Shown: piece by piece, positions 1-8,982 of the stretch
Layout: each line of letters begins with the position of its first letter
How positions within the stretch are numbered: the first letter of the stretch is position 1
Assembly: GCF_000755145.1 (NCBI RefSeq)
Contig: NZ_CP009228.1
Coordinates: 62,001-126,000, forward strand
DNA from: Treponema putidum
Lineage (GTDB): Bacteria; Spirochaetota; Spirochaetia; Treponematales; Treponemataceae
Direction: 5' to 3'
Length of the DNA: 64,000 bases
Program-made: the position numbers and the translations under genes
The notes under the pieces: model-generated
What the model was told of the DNA's origin: nothing
What the model saw: the letters and a program-made list of their open reading frames with translations, nothing else
Database searches by the model: none

Positions 1-1588
1 GGTCCAAGGCCGCCGTAGGTTCATCCAATATTAAAAAGGGCCTGTCATTGTAAAGTGCCCTTGCAAGTAAGAGCTTTTGAGTTTCGCCGCCTGAAAGTTC
101 TACTGCATCAAAGAAAATATCCTTGCAAAGACGGGTTTCTTCTTTTTGGGGAAGAGCCTGAACCTTATCATAGAGTCCCGAAAGTTTTAGCACTTCTTCA
201 ATTTTTTTCTTGTCAATGACCTCTCGGCTTTGTGCAATGTTTACTGCAATACTGGTAGGCAAAATCGAAAACTCCTGAAAGACAGCACTAAAGCACTTAT
301 AGTATTCGCTCCGGTTAAATTCTTTTATATTTTTTCCGTTAAATAAAACCTCTCCTTCTGTAGGATCATAAAGGCCGGTAATAAGTTTTACAAGGCTTGT
401 TTTCCCTGCCCCGTTTAAGCCGACAATGGCGAGTTTTTCTTTAGGCTTCAAAGTCAAATTAAACCTATCCAAAACAGGAGTTCCGCCTTCCGAATATAAA
501 AGGCTGACATCTTTTAGCTCGATGAGGTTTTCTTTTTGTAGAGGAACTTCTTCACCTTTTTCAAATAGGTAGTTCTCCTTGAATTCAAAAAATTCTCTAA
601 GGCGGGAAATATCCAGACTTTGCTTATGCAGAACTGAAAACTTATTTAAAATACCGCTTACCCATTGGGTAAAGGTTCCCGCTGCGGCAAAATAAAGGAT
701 AAATTGCGGAACGCTTATATTTTTTTGTAAGACAAGACTTATCAGCCAATAGTAAATAAGGCCGTTCCGCAAAAAGGTTAAAACAAGGTCTGCAAGGTCG
801 GCAAAAAAATAACGCTTTTCTCCTTGAAGATAAAAATTGCTGTAAAGCCTTAGATGCTTTTCATATAATTCTTTAAGCCAAGCCTCCATTCCAAAAAGAC
901 GGATATCCTTTGCAAGCTGCTTATTTTTTCCGGTTTGGGTTATGTAGCGTAAATGATTTACATGCTTATTTTCTTCATCACGCCTCTTATACATCCAAGA
1001 GCTTACACTGTTGGTGATAAAAAAGCTTACGCAGGTTGTTAAAATGGTAATTAAAATTATATTAAGATTTAAGGAAGCAAGGATAACAAGATAGATGATA
1101 AAGCAAAGAAGGTATTGAAGAAGCCCCTGTAAGGTAGTCCAAATAGCTTCGGTAGATTCCGAGTTACCGCCGGTAACATTCATCGCCTTATTTTTCTTTG
1201 CTTCAAAATCCTTATTATCCAAGTTATTATAGGAAGTGTTCATCGCCTTACTGCCTATCATAAAAATAAGCTCGCTCCTAACTCCAATCCGCCCGAATAG
1301 ATGGTTCGTTTGCAGATAAGAGAGGAGTCCGCGTAAAAGCATTAAAGAAAAAGCAAAGGCAAAAATAGTTATTAAAAGATTTTTAATGGGAGCATTGCTT
1401 TGAATTAGGGTTAAAACAGCAGGCGCAAAAAATATCGAAATTAAATTATCTCCCGTATATAAAAGAGATTCCAACAAAATCAAAACAGGCACCGACTTAT
1501 AAGTTCTAAAAGATGTTTTAAGCATAAATAGAACATTGCTTAAAATGCCGTATTTTATAGGCTCTTCTTTTTTTTCCTCTTTTTCCAT
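1..1588 (-). CDS. ABC exporter, fused membrane and ATPase domains (3' end cut by window)
   Basis: A half-transporter of the inner membrane: an N-terminal transmembrane domain (about residues 20-320) followed by an ABC ATPase domain. The ATPase shows Walker A GLNGAGKTS, the signature LSGGE and Walker B ILDEPTAALD, the last at the very edge of the window, so roughly the final 70 residues are missing. About 529 residues are visible. The substrate cannot be told; the fused layout is typical of lipid, peptide or drug exporters that work as dimers. The ATG at 1588 has no Shine-Dalgarno sequence but follows a good promoter by 9 nt, so the mRNA may be leaderless. No partner gene is visible on the upstream side. 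Confidence 0.88.
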   Translation of the reverse strand, partial: MEKEEKKEEPIKYGILSNVLFMLKTSFRTYKSVPVLILLESLLYTGDNLISIFFAPAVLTLIQSNAPIKNLLITIFAFAFSLMLLRGLLSYLQTNHLFGRIGVRSELIFMIGSKAMNTSYNNLDNKDFEAKKNKAMNVTGGNSESTEAIWTTLQGLLQYLLCFIIYLVILASLNLNIILITILTTCVSFFITNSVSSWMYKRRDEENKHVNHLRYITQTGKNKQLAKDIRLFGMEAWLKELYEKHLRLYSNFYLQGEKRYFFADLADLVLTFLRNGLIYYWLISLVLQKNISVPQFILYFAAAGTFTQWVSGILNKFSVLHKQSLDISRLREFFEFKENYLFEKGEEVPLQKENLIELKDVSLLYSEGGTPVLDRFNLTLKPKEKLAIVGLNGAGKTSLVKLITGLYDPTEGEVLFNGKNIKEFNRSEYYKCFSAVFQEFSILPTSIAVNIAQSREVIDKKKIEEVLKLSGLYDKVQALPQKEETRLCKDIFFDAVELSGGETQKLLLARALYNDRPFLILDEPTAALD

Positions 1589-1597
1589 AAGGAAAGG

Positions 1598-1626
1598 AGT
1601 ATAACACAAAGGGGAGAAAGAGTCAA
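1598..1626 (-). promoter_or_regulatory. Promoter of the ABC exporter, possibly leaderless
   Basis: TTGACT, 17 nt, TATACT, read on the minus strand. The ATG lies 9 nt after the -10 box and no GGAG-like sequence precedes it, so transcription should start 2-3 nt before the start codon. Confidence 0.6.
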
Positions 1627-1881
1627 AGGCGTGTTTAATTTAACCGCAGGGAGCGCAAATAGCGCTAAGATTTTTTTTAATGCATTGATTACAAAAATCT
1701 TTTTATAATTTACTAATTTTTTCAAATAATAACTATAAATATCTTTGCGTAGACAACATTTAAATTTCGCTCAGAACCTTTGTTTCCTAACTCAACCAAA
1801 GAATTGACCAGAAACTTTATAACAATGCGGGATTCCAAAGGGCGGCAAGTCCTTTGGCAGCGCGAGAAAAAGAGGGGGTAC

Positions 1882-1926
1882 AGGGGGAGAGAAAACCCTG
1901 CTCTGAACGGGGTGTTCTCTCCCCCT
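1882..1926. repeat. Long GC-rich hairpin in a gene-free stretch
   Basis: Perfect 12-bp arms AGGGGGAGAGAA / TTCTCTCCCCCT around a 21-nt loop that itself contains CCC/GGG pairs. It lies in the 1627-1957 stretch, which otherwise holds no convincing gene; the open frames there read through the hairpin and have no start signal. Confidence 0.6.
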
Positions 1927-1957
1927 ATATATACAAGCAAGACAAGAATATAGATTA

Positions 1958-2107
1958 ATGTCCACTTTTGAGATGGATGCTAGGTATAAGGGCTTTTCCG
2001 AAGGCTTAAAGCAAAAATCGATAGAAACAGCAAAACTTATGAAAAACAGAGGCTATCCGATTTCCGAGATTTTGTTAATAACAGGCCTTCCCGAATCCGA
2101 AATTTAG
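1958..2107 (+). pseudogene. C-terminal fragment of a Rpn-type nuclease/transposase
   Basis: The 49-residue frame matches the C-terminus of the Rpn-family protein encoded at 36871-37623: both contain MSTFEMD, then KLMK, then ITGLPESEI. The N-terminal PD-(D/E)XK nuclease part is absent, so this is a remnant. DNA from about 2068 onward is also homologous, in inverted orientation, to the end of that gene and its flank, so the fragment belongs to a decayed duplicate of the 34.8-37.6 kb locus. Confidence 0.75.
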
Positions 2108-2290
2108 GAACTGTAAATTAGGGGAGAGGCGTAAACCTGACGGGGAGGCCTTGTCTCTACTTAAAATTGTTTCGCTAATCTTCAATATGTGGAAAGTGTT
2201 TATAAGTTCTAACTACCGCTATCCATAGCGGAATTTTAATACTTATTTGATTTTCAAAACCGCCCAATGGGCGGTTTTGAAAAGTTAAAT
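2068..2290. repeat. Inverted-repeat partner of 36690-36915
   Basis: The reverse complement of 36690-36915 aligns over this whole stretch with scattered substitutions and small indels. It includes the Rpn gene end, a block running from the sequence ATTAGGGG to GGAAAGTGT, and the CCGCTATCCATAGCGG hairpin. The copies are about 34.5 kb apart in opposite orientation. Confidence 0.85.
2250..2287. repeat. Palindromic unit, copy 1 flanking the small gene at 2299-2637
   Basis: CAAAACCGCCCA / TGGGCGGTTTTG is a near-perfect palindrome followed by AAAAGTTAA. A second copy in the same orientation lies on the other side of the small gene at 2662-2697. The mirror locus near 36705-36735 has only one copy and no gene. 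Confidence 0.75.
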
Positions 2291-2298
2291 TGATAATA

Positions 2299-2637
2299 TT
2301 AATTGGTACAATTCTTCTCTTTCATTTTAGTGAAAGCTAATATTACAGCAGAAAGAAATCTATCAAATTTTTTCTTACGATCAATATTTAAAATATTTTC
2401 AAATTCTTCCAAAATTTTATACATATTATTTTGAAATTCGGATGCAGCCATCTCGATAGATTTTAATGTTTCATCGTTAATAGTAGTAAATTCTTCAAAC
2501 TCAAAATGAACTTTTCCAATTTTTTTATCTAATCTGTCAACAAATTTAAATTCATATATTGTTGACAGGGCATTTGAAGATTTTTCCGTAATAATAACAG
2601 ATAAATTATCATCAAAATTAAATCTTTTATTTTCCAT
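2299..2637 (-). CDS. Small hypothetical protein (112 aa) between two direct palindromic repeats
   Basis: Not recognised. The protein is soluble and charged (many Lys, Glu and Asp), with Phe-rich acidic patches such as FEFEEF and a predicted helical C-terminal half; no signal peptide or membrane segment is seen. A clear ribosome site (AAGGAG about 9 nt before the ATG) supports a real gene. It lies between two direct copies of a ~36-bp palindromic repeat and is absent from the homologous locus at 36.7 kb, so it looks like an inserted cassette. The function is unknown. Confidence 0.65.
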   Translation of the reverse strand: MENKRFNFDDNLSVIITEKSSNALSTIYEFKFVDRLDKKIGKVHFEFEEFTTINDETLKSIEMAASEFQNNMYKILEEFENILNIDRKKKFDRFLSAVILAFTKMKEKNCTN

Positions 2638-2661
2638 ATTTTATTTCTCCTTAAATCATTT

Positions 2662-2697
2662 CCTTCAAAACCGCCCAATGGACGGTTTAGAAAAGTT
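2662..2697. repeat. Palindromic unit, copy 2 flanking the small gene
   Basis: CAAAACCGCCCAATGG followed by ACGGTTTAGAAAAGTTAA: the same palindrome as at 2250-2287 with two changes in one arm, in the same orientation. Confidence 0.75.
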
Positions 2698-2820
2698 AAT
2701 AGTTAATCCACCACCGCCACGGATGGCGGTGGTTACAGCTTCGAGAGTTTTGCTGTCAGGCAAAACTCTAAGATAAAAAATGTACAGGATGTACATTTTT
2801 TATCGACTTATGGCCGGCAC
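2690..2820. repeat. Near-identical inverted partner of 36568-36700, with three hairpins
   Basis: About 110 bp appear identical (reverse complement) to the DNA just after the FGE-like lipoprotein gene. The block holds three stem-loops: AAAAAATGTACA/TGTACATTTTTT, GAGTTTTGC/GCAAAACTC, and CCACCGCC/GGCGGTGG. It begins 1 nt after the stop codon of the FGE-like fragment, exactly as at the other locus. Confidence 0.85.
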
Positions 2821-3022
2821 GCCACACGAAAACCAATAGAGCTGACGCGAAGGTCCGATTTGTAGTCGCCCCGCCAGGCACGAGCGACGAAGTTAGCGTC
2901 AAAGATGTGATAGGCGCCGCCGCGTTCGACGCGGTCAGAACCGTATACAGCACCCGTAGGATCCTGCCCGCCTGTAGGCGTATTCACATACACGTTCCAG
3001 CACCATTCGGATACTTTACGGG
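2808..3022 (-). pseudogene. C-terminal fragment of an FGE-like (TvpA-type) variable lipoprotein
   Basis: The reading frame contains EWCW, RVERGG and the ending GFRVACRP, the same landmarks as the end of the lipoprotein at 35638-36585 (EWCW, RVWRGG, GFRLACRP). The stretch between RGG and GFR is completely different in the two proteins. It is rich in NNC codons (GCC, CAC, ATC, GAC, AAC, TTC, GTC), unusual for an AT-rich genome and what a diversity-generating retroelement with AAC-rich template codons would leave. Upstream, an in-frame stop and a short DMST-like remnant near 3150-3165 show the rest of the gene is lost or broken. Confidence 0.75.
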
Positions 3023-3024
3023 GA

Positions 3025-3480
3025 TTAAATTTTCAAACGAACTGTTTGAATAAAAATATTTATCGATTACTACAACCGTATGATAAATCGATCTTTGATG
3101 TTGCCAATTATCCATATTTTTTGCAAAACGCAATGGTTCAAGGCAGATATCGGTACTCATGTCATGTAAAACCTCCTCTCGGCACAATAAACCGCATATA
3201 TAAAAATTTGCAAAGACGATTAATACAGTTATGTATATGCGTTTTAAACTCTAGAAATAAAGAAAAAATAATTATGAACAAAATTTATGTATAAAATGCA
3301 GAAAACCATAAAATAAAGTGAAAAACACTGTTTTGTTTTTGCAGCCTTAACATATTTGACAAACTATTTTTGATTATAGATTGAGAAAAAATTTTATTTA
3401 TAGCCTTTGCGCAACTCAAGCAAGAGCTTGAGCAAAAACTTGAGCATCTTTGCGTCCCTTGTGGTTTATTTTCAAAAAAG
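3025..3480. other. Gene-free, decayed stretch
   Basis: No frame here has both a start signal and recognisable protein. A short segment near 3150-3165 (minus strand, HDMSTDI) resembles the YDMSGNI motif that precedes EWCW in FGE-like proteins, suggesting the fragment at 2808-3022 was split by about 130 bp of inserted or scrambled DNA. Confidence 0.5.
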
Positions 3481-3492
3481 AATTGACCTATA

Positions 3493-3580
3493 TGAGAAAA
3501 ATAAGTATTACTAGCTTTAATTAGAGATATTTTACTTAATAGAGAAATTGGGGGGGGTAAACCTAGGCTAACATTTTTCA
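3493..3580. repeat. Inverted partner of 34768-34856, with G8 tract
   Basis: The reverse complement of 34768-34856 matches with few differences across about 88 bp, including the shared AAGTAAAATATC and AAAGCTAGTAAT segments. The homopolymer is G8 here and C9 at the other copy, a one-base length difference in an otherwise well-kept repeat. Confidence 0.85.
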
Positions 3581-3763
3581 AGTCATTTTTATTCCGTAAA
3601 TATCGGGAAAGAGAAAATTGTAAATAGCCGAAAAATTTTCATTACCATAATTTAATTATAGCATAAAATATAGAAAAATTCAAGGGGTCGGAATATCAAT
3701 TTTATCAAATTTATAATATCCTAAAATTAAAAAAAACGGTTTTGACAAAACGGTGTTCTTTCG

Positions 3764-3792
3764 TTGACAAGCTCTAATTTTATTCTTATTAT
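3764..3792 (+). promoter_or_regulatory. Promoter of the MATE exporter gene
   Basis: TTGACA, 17 nt, TATTAT, 45 bp before the start codon. Confidence 0.6.
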
Positions 3793-3837
3793 GTAACCCA
3801 AGGTTTTAGCAGGGAATCTCAAAACGGAAAAAAGGCT

Positions 3838-5187
3838 ATGTACAAAAAAGACTTGGATCTTACCGAAGGCGTAATTTGGAAAACTTTGATAATATTTACT
3901 CTTCCCATTTTGGCAGGAAACTTTTTTCAGCATTTATATACGGCAGCCGATGCCGTCATTGTCGGGAAGTTTACAGGCAAGGAAGGTCTTGCAGCCATTG
4001 ATTCCGTTTTAAGTTTATTAAAACTGCCGATAAATCTTTTTAGCGGACTTTCGGCAGGGGCAACAATTATTATCTCCCAATTATTCGGTGCAAAAAAAAT
4101 CAATGAACTCTTTACTGCAATTCACACTTCAATAGGCTTAACCCTTATTGCGGGCATAAGTCTTTCGATAATCGGAGTTCTTATTTCTCCCATGCTTCTT
4201 TTTATGATGGGCGTTCCTAAAGATATTTTTGAGATGACATTGGGCTATGTCAGAATTTATTTTGCAGGAATGGGAGTCTCCCTTTTTTATAATATCGGCT
4301 CTGGAATTTTGCGTGCAATGGGAAATTCCAAAACTCCTTTTTATGCACTTATAATTTCTTCAATATCAAATGTAATTTTGGACTTAATCTTTATAGGAAT
4401 TTTTAATTGGGGAATAGGAGGGGCAGCTCTTGCAACGGTTATTTCACAACTTATAAGTGCTGTAATAATCCTTTTTGTTCTCACAAAAAAAACGGGATGC
4501 TGTCCCTTGCTCCTTAGCAAGATAAAAATTGACAGGCTCTCTTCTATCAAGATTGCAAGGCTCGGACTTCCTATCGGTATACAGTCGGCTTTTTTTCCTA
4601 TAGCAAATATGATAATTCAGGCGACGGTAAACGGTACGGGCACGACCAACATTGCGGCTTGGGCAGTTTGCGGCAAGTTGGACTTTTTAGTTTGGATTTT
4701 GCTTGAAGCTATTACCTCTTCAGTTGCAACCTTTGTTGCTCAAAATTACGGTGCAAAAAAATATGACCGCATTACCGGAGTTGTACGATTAAGTCTTATT
4801 ATGTCCGGAATTATAATAGGAAGTGTTTGTGTAATTCTTTATTTTTGGAATGTTCCCTTGGGAAAACTTTTTATTAACTCAAAGGATTACGGCGTTCTTA
4901 CAATAAGCGAAAGGCTTATGCACATTCTCGCACCATTTTATACGGTTTTTATATTCACGGAAGTTTTTTCGGCAGCCATCCACGCAACCGGAGAAACTTT
5001 TAAGCCCATGTTAATAATCCTCCTCGGAGTTTGTGTTTCCCGCATTGCTTGGATATTTTTATTTGTTCCTATAAACCCTGTAATTGAAATGATTGTTCTA
5101 GCCTTTCCTATCTCATGGACTTTGACAAGCATTATATTTATAATTTATTATCCAATATACAGAAGAAAATTATACTTAGAAAAATAA
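3838..5187 (+). CDS. MATE-family multidrug/Na+-type efflux protein
   Basis: 449 residues of highly hydrophobic sequence with about 12 membrane segments, the usual length and layout of MATE (NorM/DinF-like) exporters of the inner membrane. The N-terminal PILAGNFFQHLYTAADAVIVG is the conserved start of the first half-repeat, and GLPIGIQSAFF starts the second half. Such proteins export cationic drugs or metabolites in exchange for Na+ or H+; the substrate cannot be read from sequence. It has its own promoter at 3764-3792 and a weak ribosome site. It ends 11 bp before the convergent chemotaxis receptor with no clear terminator between them. Confidence 0.9.
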   Translation: MYKKDLDLTEGVIWKTLIIFTLPILAGNFFQHLYTAADAVIVGKFTGKEGLAAIDSVLSLLKLPINLFSGLSAGATIIISQLFGAKKINELFTAIHTSIGLTLIAGISLSIIGVLISPMLLFMMGVPKDIFEMTLGYVRIYFAGMGVSLFYNIGSGILRAMGNSKTPFYALIISSISNVILDLIFIGIFNWGIGGAALATVISQLISAVIILFVLTKKTGCCPLLLSKIKIDRLSSIKIARLGLPIGIQSAFFPIANMIIQATVNGTGTTNIAAWAVCGKLDFLVWILLEAITSSVATFVAQNYGAKKYDRITGVVRLSLIMSGIIIGSVCVILYFWNVPLGKLFINSKDYGVLTISERLMHILAPFYTVFIFTEVFSAAIHATGETFKPMLIILLGVCVSRIAWIFLFVPINPVIEMIVLAFPISWTLTSIIFIIYYPIYRRKLYLEK

Positions 5188-5198
5188 TTTTTCTCAAC

Positions 5199-7277
5199 TT
5201 AAACCTTAAACTTTGAAATTTCAGAGGCAACGCCGGAAGCCGTCTCTTTATTCAGTCTTGCAGTATCGTTTACCTCTTGGATATTTTTATTTACCTTCCC
5301 TACACCGACGGCCATTTCTGCCATACTTTGGGTTATTTTTTCCGAAAGAAGAGACAGTTTTTTAAACTCTTGAGAAATCTTTTCCGTTCTGACAAGCATT
5401 TCATCTGAACTTTTTTTTACGGCTTGACTTAATTCTCCCATTCCGTTTATCTCATGCAAAACTGCCTCTGCATCTTTAAGCTGTTCATTCATAGTCCGGA
5501 TCATTCCGTCTTCATGCCTGTAAATAAAGTCCATCATAGAGCTTATCTTTTCAAATTGCTCGGAAACACGGGGACCGGCACCGTTTAGATTTTCAATCTT
5601 GCTTTTTAACTCTTCCAAAACCTTTGTGATATTTTGCCCTTGTTCTCCGGATTCTTCAGCAAGTTTTCTTATTTCATCTGCAACAACGGCAAAACCTTTT
5701 CCTGATTCTCCTGCATGAGCTGCCTCGATTGCGGCATTCATTGCAAGAAGGTTTGTTTGACTCGCAGTATTTTGGATAACTGAAATTGCATCTAAAAGTC
5801 CCTCAGACTGTTCGGTTACAATACGTGTAATATCCACAACAGACTTTACCGTTTCCTTTCCTTGATGAGTCGTTTGCTCAAGCTCTTTAATGGCTTTTAA
5901 GTTGTCTTGAGCCTTTCCTCTCACTCCCTCAATATTAGAAACTATTTCTCCTACAGCTTTAGTAGAAGATATAAAACTTTCAGCTTGACTGTCAATACAT
6001 TCATCAAGTTCAGATATCGTATTAGAAATCTCATTTACAGTTTGTACTGCATCTTCAACACTTGAGTTTTGAATCATTACTTGATTTTTAACACCGTCAA
6101 TATTTGCAGTAATTTCGTTCAAAGAAGCTGCAGACTCTATCATACTGACCGATAAACTTTCGCCTATACTTTGCATTTTATTTGTATGCTCTCCTATATT
6201 CGAAAGTGCATCTCTAATTTTTTCGATTGCATTATTTAAAACCGCAGTTATGCGTCCGACTTCATCATTTGAAATTTCTGCCCTTATCGTAAAATCTCCT
6301 TCGGCAATTTTATTAAATACCTTATTCATTTTAGCAAAACGGCCGAATAAAAATCCCAATAAAAATCTGCTTGACAAAATTACAATAAGAAGAATCGCTG
6401 CCGACCAGATTATGGGAAGTCTTAAAATTGAGAGCATCGGCGGAATAAATTCATTTATAGGAGAAGCAAGTACAATATAATACGGAAGCCCCTCAATTTG
6501 TTTTTTTGCAATTATAACCTTTCCTAAATATTTATCTATGTAATATTCAAGCCCGGAAAAATCTTCGACGGGCAAGCTTTTTCCCGTAATATCCGTAACT
6601 TTTTTTCCTGCCATATCTCCATTTGAAGAAATTAAAAATTCATTATTGGAATCTATAAATCCAAGCCATGAGTTTATGCTTGGAATTGAGCTCTTCATAT
6701 TTTCGATTGAACTATCCAAATTGACGGCAAGTCCGGCAAATCCCAAAGCCTCTCCTCTGTTATTAAAAATTTTGCAATCAAACCAAAAATTTGTAATTCC
6801 CAAGGTTTTATTATAATCAACATTATAAAACATATCTTCTTTTTCTTTTAAAAGAGAATAAAACCATGAATCAGCCGGATCCGTTTCTGATAAACTGTCC
6901 CGTATAATATTATTTTTATCAACTACGTAATAAGAGCCTGTTAATTTGGAAGCGGCAAAACAGGTACTGAATTTTTCTTCATTTGACAGTTTTAAAAGCA
7001 TAGCCCTTATATCCTCACCGTCTTGCTCATTTTTTTCATAAGACTCGAACCAGCGGATAAGGTTTTCTTGATTTGCAAAGCTCCTTGACAACATTAAGCC
7101 GCTTTCAAGATCTCTTTGCAATTTGGAACATGACGAATCTAAAAGATAATACATATTACGGTAAAAAGTTTTTTCTACGTATGACCTGACATAATAAATA
7201 GTCGAAACTAAAGCTCCGCATATAGCAATAATCAAAGTAAATGCTAAAAACAAATTAACTGATGTCCGAATTTTCAT
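5199..7277 (-). CDS. Methyl-accepting chemotaxis protein with extracytoplasmic sensor
   Basis: 692 residues. A first membrane segment at about 8-30 is followed by a periplasmic Cache-like sensor (about 35-275), a second membrane segment at about 280-305, a HAMP linker, and a long coiled-coil signalling domain. The hairpin tip contains [18 protein letters not shown] near residue 535, which binds CheA/CheW. It senses a ligand outside the inner membrane and steers motility; the ligand is unknown. The start has GAGG 6 nt upstream, preceded by a weak TAGACA-N17-TAAAAT promoter. No other chemotaxis gene is adjacent. Confidence 0.92.
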   Translation of the reverse strand: MKIRTSVNLFLAFTLIIAICGALVSTIYYVRSYVEKTFYRNMYYLLDSSCSKLQRDLESGLMLSRSFANQENLIRWFESYEKNEQDGEDIRAMLLKLSNEEKFSTCFAASKLTGSYYVVDKNNIIRDSLSETDPADSWFYSLLKEKEDMFYNVDYNKTLGITNFWFDCKIFNNRGEALGFAGLAVNLDSSIENMKSSIPSINSWLGFIDSNNEFLISSNGDMAGKKVTDITGKSLPVEDFSGLEYYIDKYLGKVIIAKKQIEGLPYYIVLASPINEFIPPMLSILRLPIIWSAAILLIVILSSRFLLGFLFGRFAKMNKVFNKIAEGDFTIRAEISNDEVGRITAVLNNAIEKIRDALSNIGEHTNKMQSIGESLSVSMIESAASLNEITANIDGVKNQVMIQNSSVEDAVQTVNEISNTISELDECIDSQAESFISSTKAVGEIVSNIEGVRGKAQDNLKAIKELEQTTHQGKETVKSVVDITRIVTEQSEGLLDAISVIQNTASQTNLLAMNAAIEAAHAGESGKGFAVVADEIRKLAEESGEQGQNITKVLEELKSKIENLNGAGPRVSEQFEKISSMMDFIYRHEDGMIRTMNEQLKDAEAVLHEINGMGELSQAVKKSSDEMLVRTEKISQEFKKLSLLSEKITQSMAEMAVGVGKVNKNIQEVNDTARLNKETASGVASEISKFKV

Positions 7278-7340
7278 TATTACCTCGAATTTAATATATC
7301 ATTTTAATACATTTTCTTTAAATTGTCTAGTGAGATATTA

Positions 7341-7388
7341 TTAAAAAATAAAAACCCGTCTTTAAAGAGTTTAATCTCTAAAAACGGG
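7341..7388 (-). terminator. Rho-independent terminator of the NhaC-family gene
   Basis: On the minus strand a stem CCCGTTTTTAGAG / CTCTTTAAAGACGGG is followed by TTTTTATTTTTT. It lies about 70 bp after the stop codon. Confidence 0.75.
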
Positions 7389-7459
7389 ATAAATTTTAAG
7401 TAAGATCCGGTTCCGGTAAACCTCAGTTTTGGTATCTATAATTTTTTTTAAAGATAACC

Positions 7460-8785
7460 TTAAATCGCTGCCTTTTCCTCTTTAGTCCGCAAGAGGCCGA
7501 ATTGAACAGTTACAACGGCTGCAATTATCAAGGCAAAAATATAGTACGAATGAGCTAGGACTGCCGTCGGAGCTACACCGGATAAGCCTGTAACAATCAG
7601 CATACCGCCGTCATGCGGACAGAGTGCCAAGAAAGCACATGCAAATATATCCAGTAAACTTGCCAGCCGTTTAGGCGAAATGTTATATTTAAACCCGATT
7701 TCTTTTGCGATCGGTGCTGAAATGATAATAGCTATCGTATTGTTTACCAAGGCGATTGAAAGGAGTCCTGATAATAAACCGATACCGTACTCGGCGCCCT
7801 TTCTGTTTTTAATTCTGGAAGTTATTTTATTTATAAGCCAATCAATACCGCCGTAATATTTAATTAAGCCTATTAGACCGGAGATTAAGATGGCAACTAT
7901 AGTAATGCTCATCATATCTTCCATGCCCTCTCCTAAAGATTGAACAAATGTCATAAAGGTTAATGTACCTTGTAAAAAACCTATGATACCTGACATAATA
8001 ATGCCTATAAAAAGAACGGCGACAACATTCAACCCTGTTAAAGCGGTTATTAAAACGACAATGTACGGAATTATTCTGATTAAGTGGAATTCAAGGTCAC
8101 CGGTAATTGTTCCCTTTCCGCCCATAATTGCGTATAAAATAAATGCAACTAAAGCTGCGGGAAGAGCAATCAGCAGGTTCATTCTAAACTTATCTTTCAT
8201 TTCGCAGCCGACACCCTTTGTTGCTGAAATTGTCGTATCCGATATGATTGAAAGATTGTCACCGAAATAAGCGCCGCCTATTACTGCACTACAGGCGACG
8301 GCTAAATTAAGATTTGATTTTGCCGCAACGCCTATTGCAATGGGAGCCATAGCCGCTATTGTCCCCATTGAAGTTCCGATTGCTGTAGAAATAAAACAGC
8401 TCATTAAAAACACGCCGGGAATTAAGAGAGTACTCGGAATATACGTAAGACCTAAATTAACGATACTGTCTACTCCGCCCATGGCTTTTGCAGCTCCTTG
8501 AAATCCTCCGGCCAATAGGTAAATTAAACCTATGAGCATTACTCCTTCGTTGCCGGCATTTTTTGAAAACACTTCAATCTTTGTATCTAATTTTTCCTTG
8601 CGGTTCATAAGCACCGCAATAAAGATACCGATTAAAAGTGCTACGTGCCGAGGAAATTGTTTAAAGGCTTTTGGAACACCTTGAGCCGTAAAAAACAAAC
8701 CGAATCCGATATACAAGGCTAAAAAAACCAGTAACGGAACAAAGGCTATAAAGCCGTACCTCTTTGAACTCCTACTTTCATCCAT
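7460..8785 (-). CDS. NhaC-family antiporter/amino-acid carrier
   Basis: 441 residues with about 11-12 membrane segments. The NhaC-family block GTIAAMAPIAIGVA and GGAYFGDNLSIISDTTISAT is present. The family contains Na+/H+ antiporters but also carriers for methionine, tyrosine and organic acids. This gene follows a cystalysin-like C-S lyase on the same strand and is followed by a terminator, so it is probably an amino-acid carrier serving the lyase (inference). The second NhaC gene at 27141-28502 shares these motifs. The start is preceded by GGGGGAAG. The 180-bp gap to the lyase is filled by an extragenic repeat. Confidence 0.85.
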   Translation of the reverse strand: MDESRSSKRYGFIAFVPLLVFLALYIGFGLFFTAQGVPKAFKQFPRHVALLIGIFIAVLMNRKEKLDTKIEVFSKNAGNEGVMLIGLIYLLAGGFQGAAKAMGGVDSIVNLGLTYIPSTLLIPGVFLMSCFISTAIGTSMGTIAAMAPIAIGVAAKSNLNLAVACSAVIGGAYFGDNLSIISDTTISATKGVGCEMKDKFRMNLLIALPAALVAFILYAIMGGKGTITGDLEFHLIRIIPYIVVLITALTGLNVVAVLFIGIIMSGIIGFLQGTLTFMTFVQSLGEGMEDMMSITIVAILISGLIGLIKYYGGIDWLINKITSRIKNRKGAEYGIGLLSGLLSIALVNNTIAIIISAPIAKEIGFKYNISPKRLASLLDIFACAFLALCPHDGGMLIVTGLSGVAPTAVLAHSYYIFALIIAAVVTVQFGLLRTKEEKAAI

Positions 8786-8885
8786 AACTTCCCCCTATCA
8801 TACTCCTATAAAAATTTTTTGCAGCAAATATCAATTTGCGAAAAAAATTTTTTTCAAGTAGTTTTGCTTTATGCAAAACTACATA

Positions 8886-8982
8886 CAATAATGCGATGTT
8901 TGCCGAAAGGCAAACTCGGCAGATAAACATGGAGGCTTGTATTTCAAGCCGGAATGTTTATCATACTCCTATAAAAATTTTT
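8886..8982. repeat. Extragenic modular stem-loop repeat, copy 1
   Basis: CAATAATGCGATGTTT, a stem-loop, AAACTCGGCAGATAAACAT, a second stem with GAGGC/GCC, ATGTTTATCA, then CCTATAAAAATTTTT. A second full copy lies at 57411-57510, a partial inverted copy at 39321-39359, and the first module at 43752-43805. The stem sequences differ between copies while the flanks are kept. This copy overlaps the end of the lyase gene. Confidence 0.75.

Noticed and set aside
1722-1940. Minus-strand frame of 72 codons upstream of the Rpn fragment
   Set aside because: It runs through a perfect GC-rich hairpin, has no ribosome site and no recognisable protein features.
2690-2820. Hairpins after the variable region taken as proof of a retroelement target site
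   Set aside because: A similar TGTACATCC hairpin occurs at 18015 and 37731 away from any FGE-like gene, so the hairpin alone is not specific.
3046-3294. Plus-strand frame of 82 codons opposite the FGE-like fragment
   Set aside because: It lies antisense to a decayed region and has no start signal or family resemblance.
3285-3581. Minus-strand frame of 98 codons containing the G8 tract
   Set aside because: It starts inside the inverted repeat, lacks a translation signal and is low-complexity; treated as repeat DNA, not as a gene.
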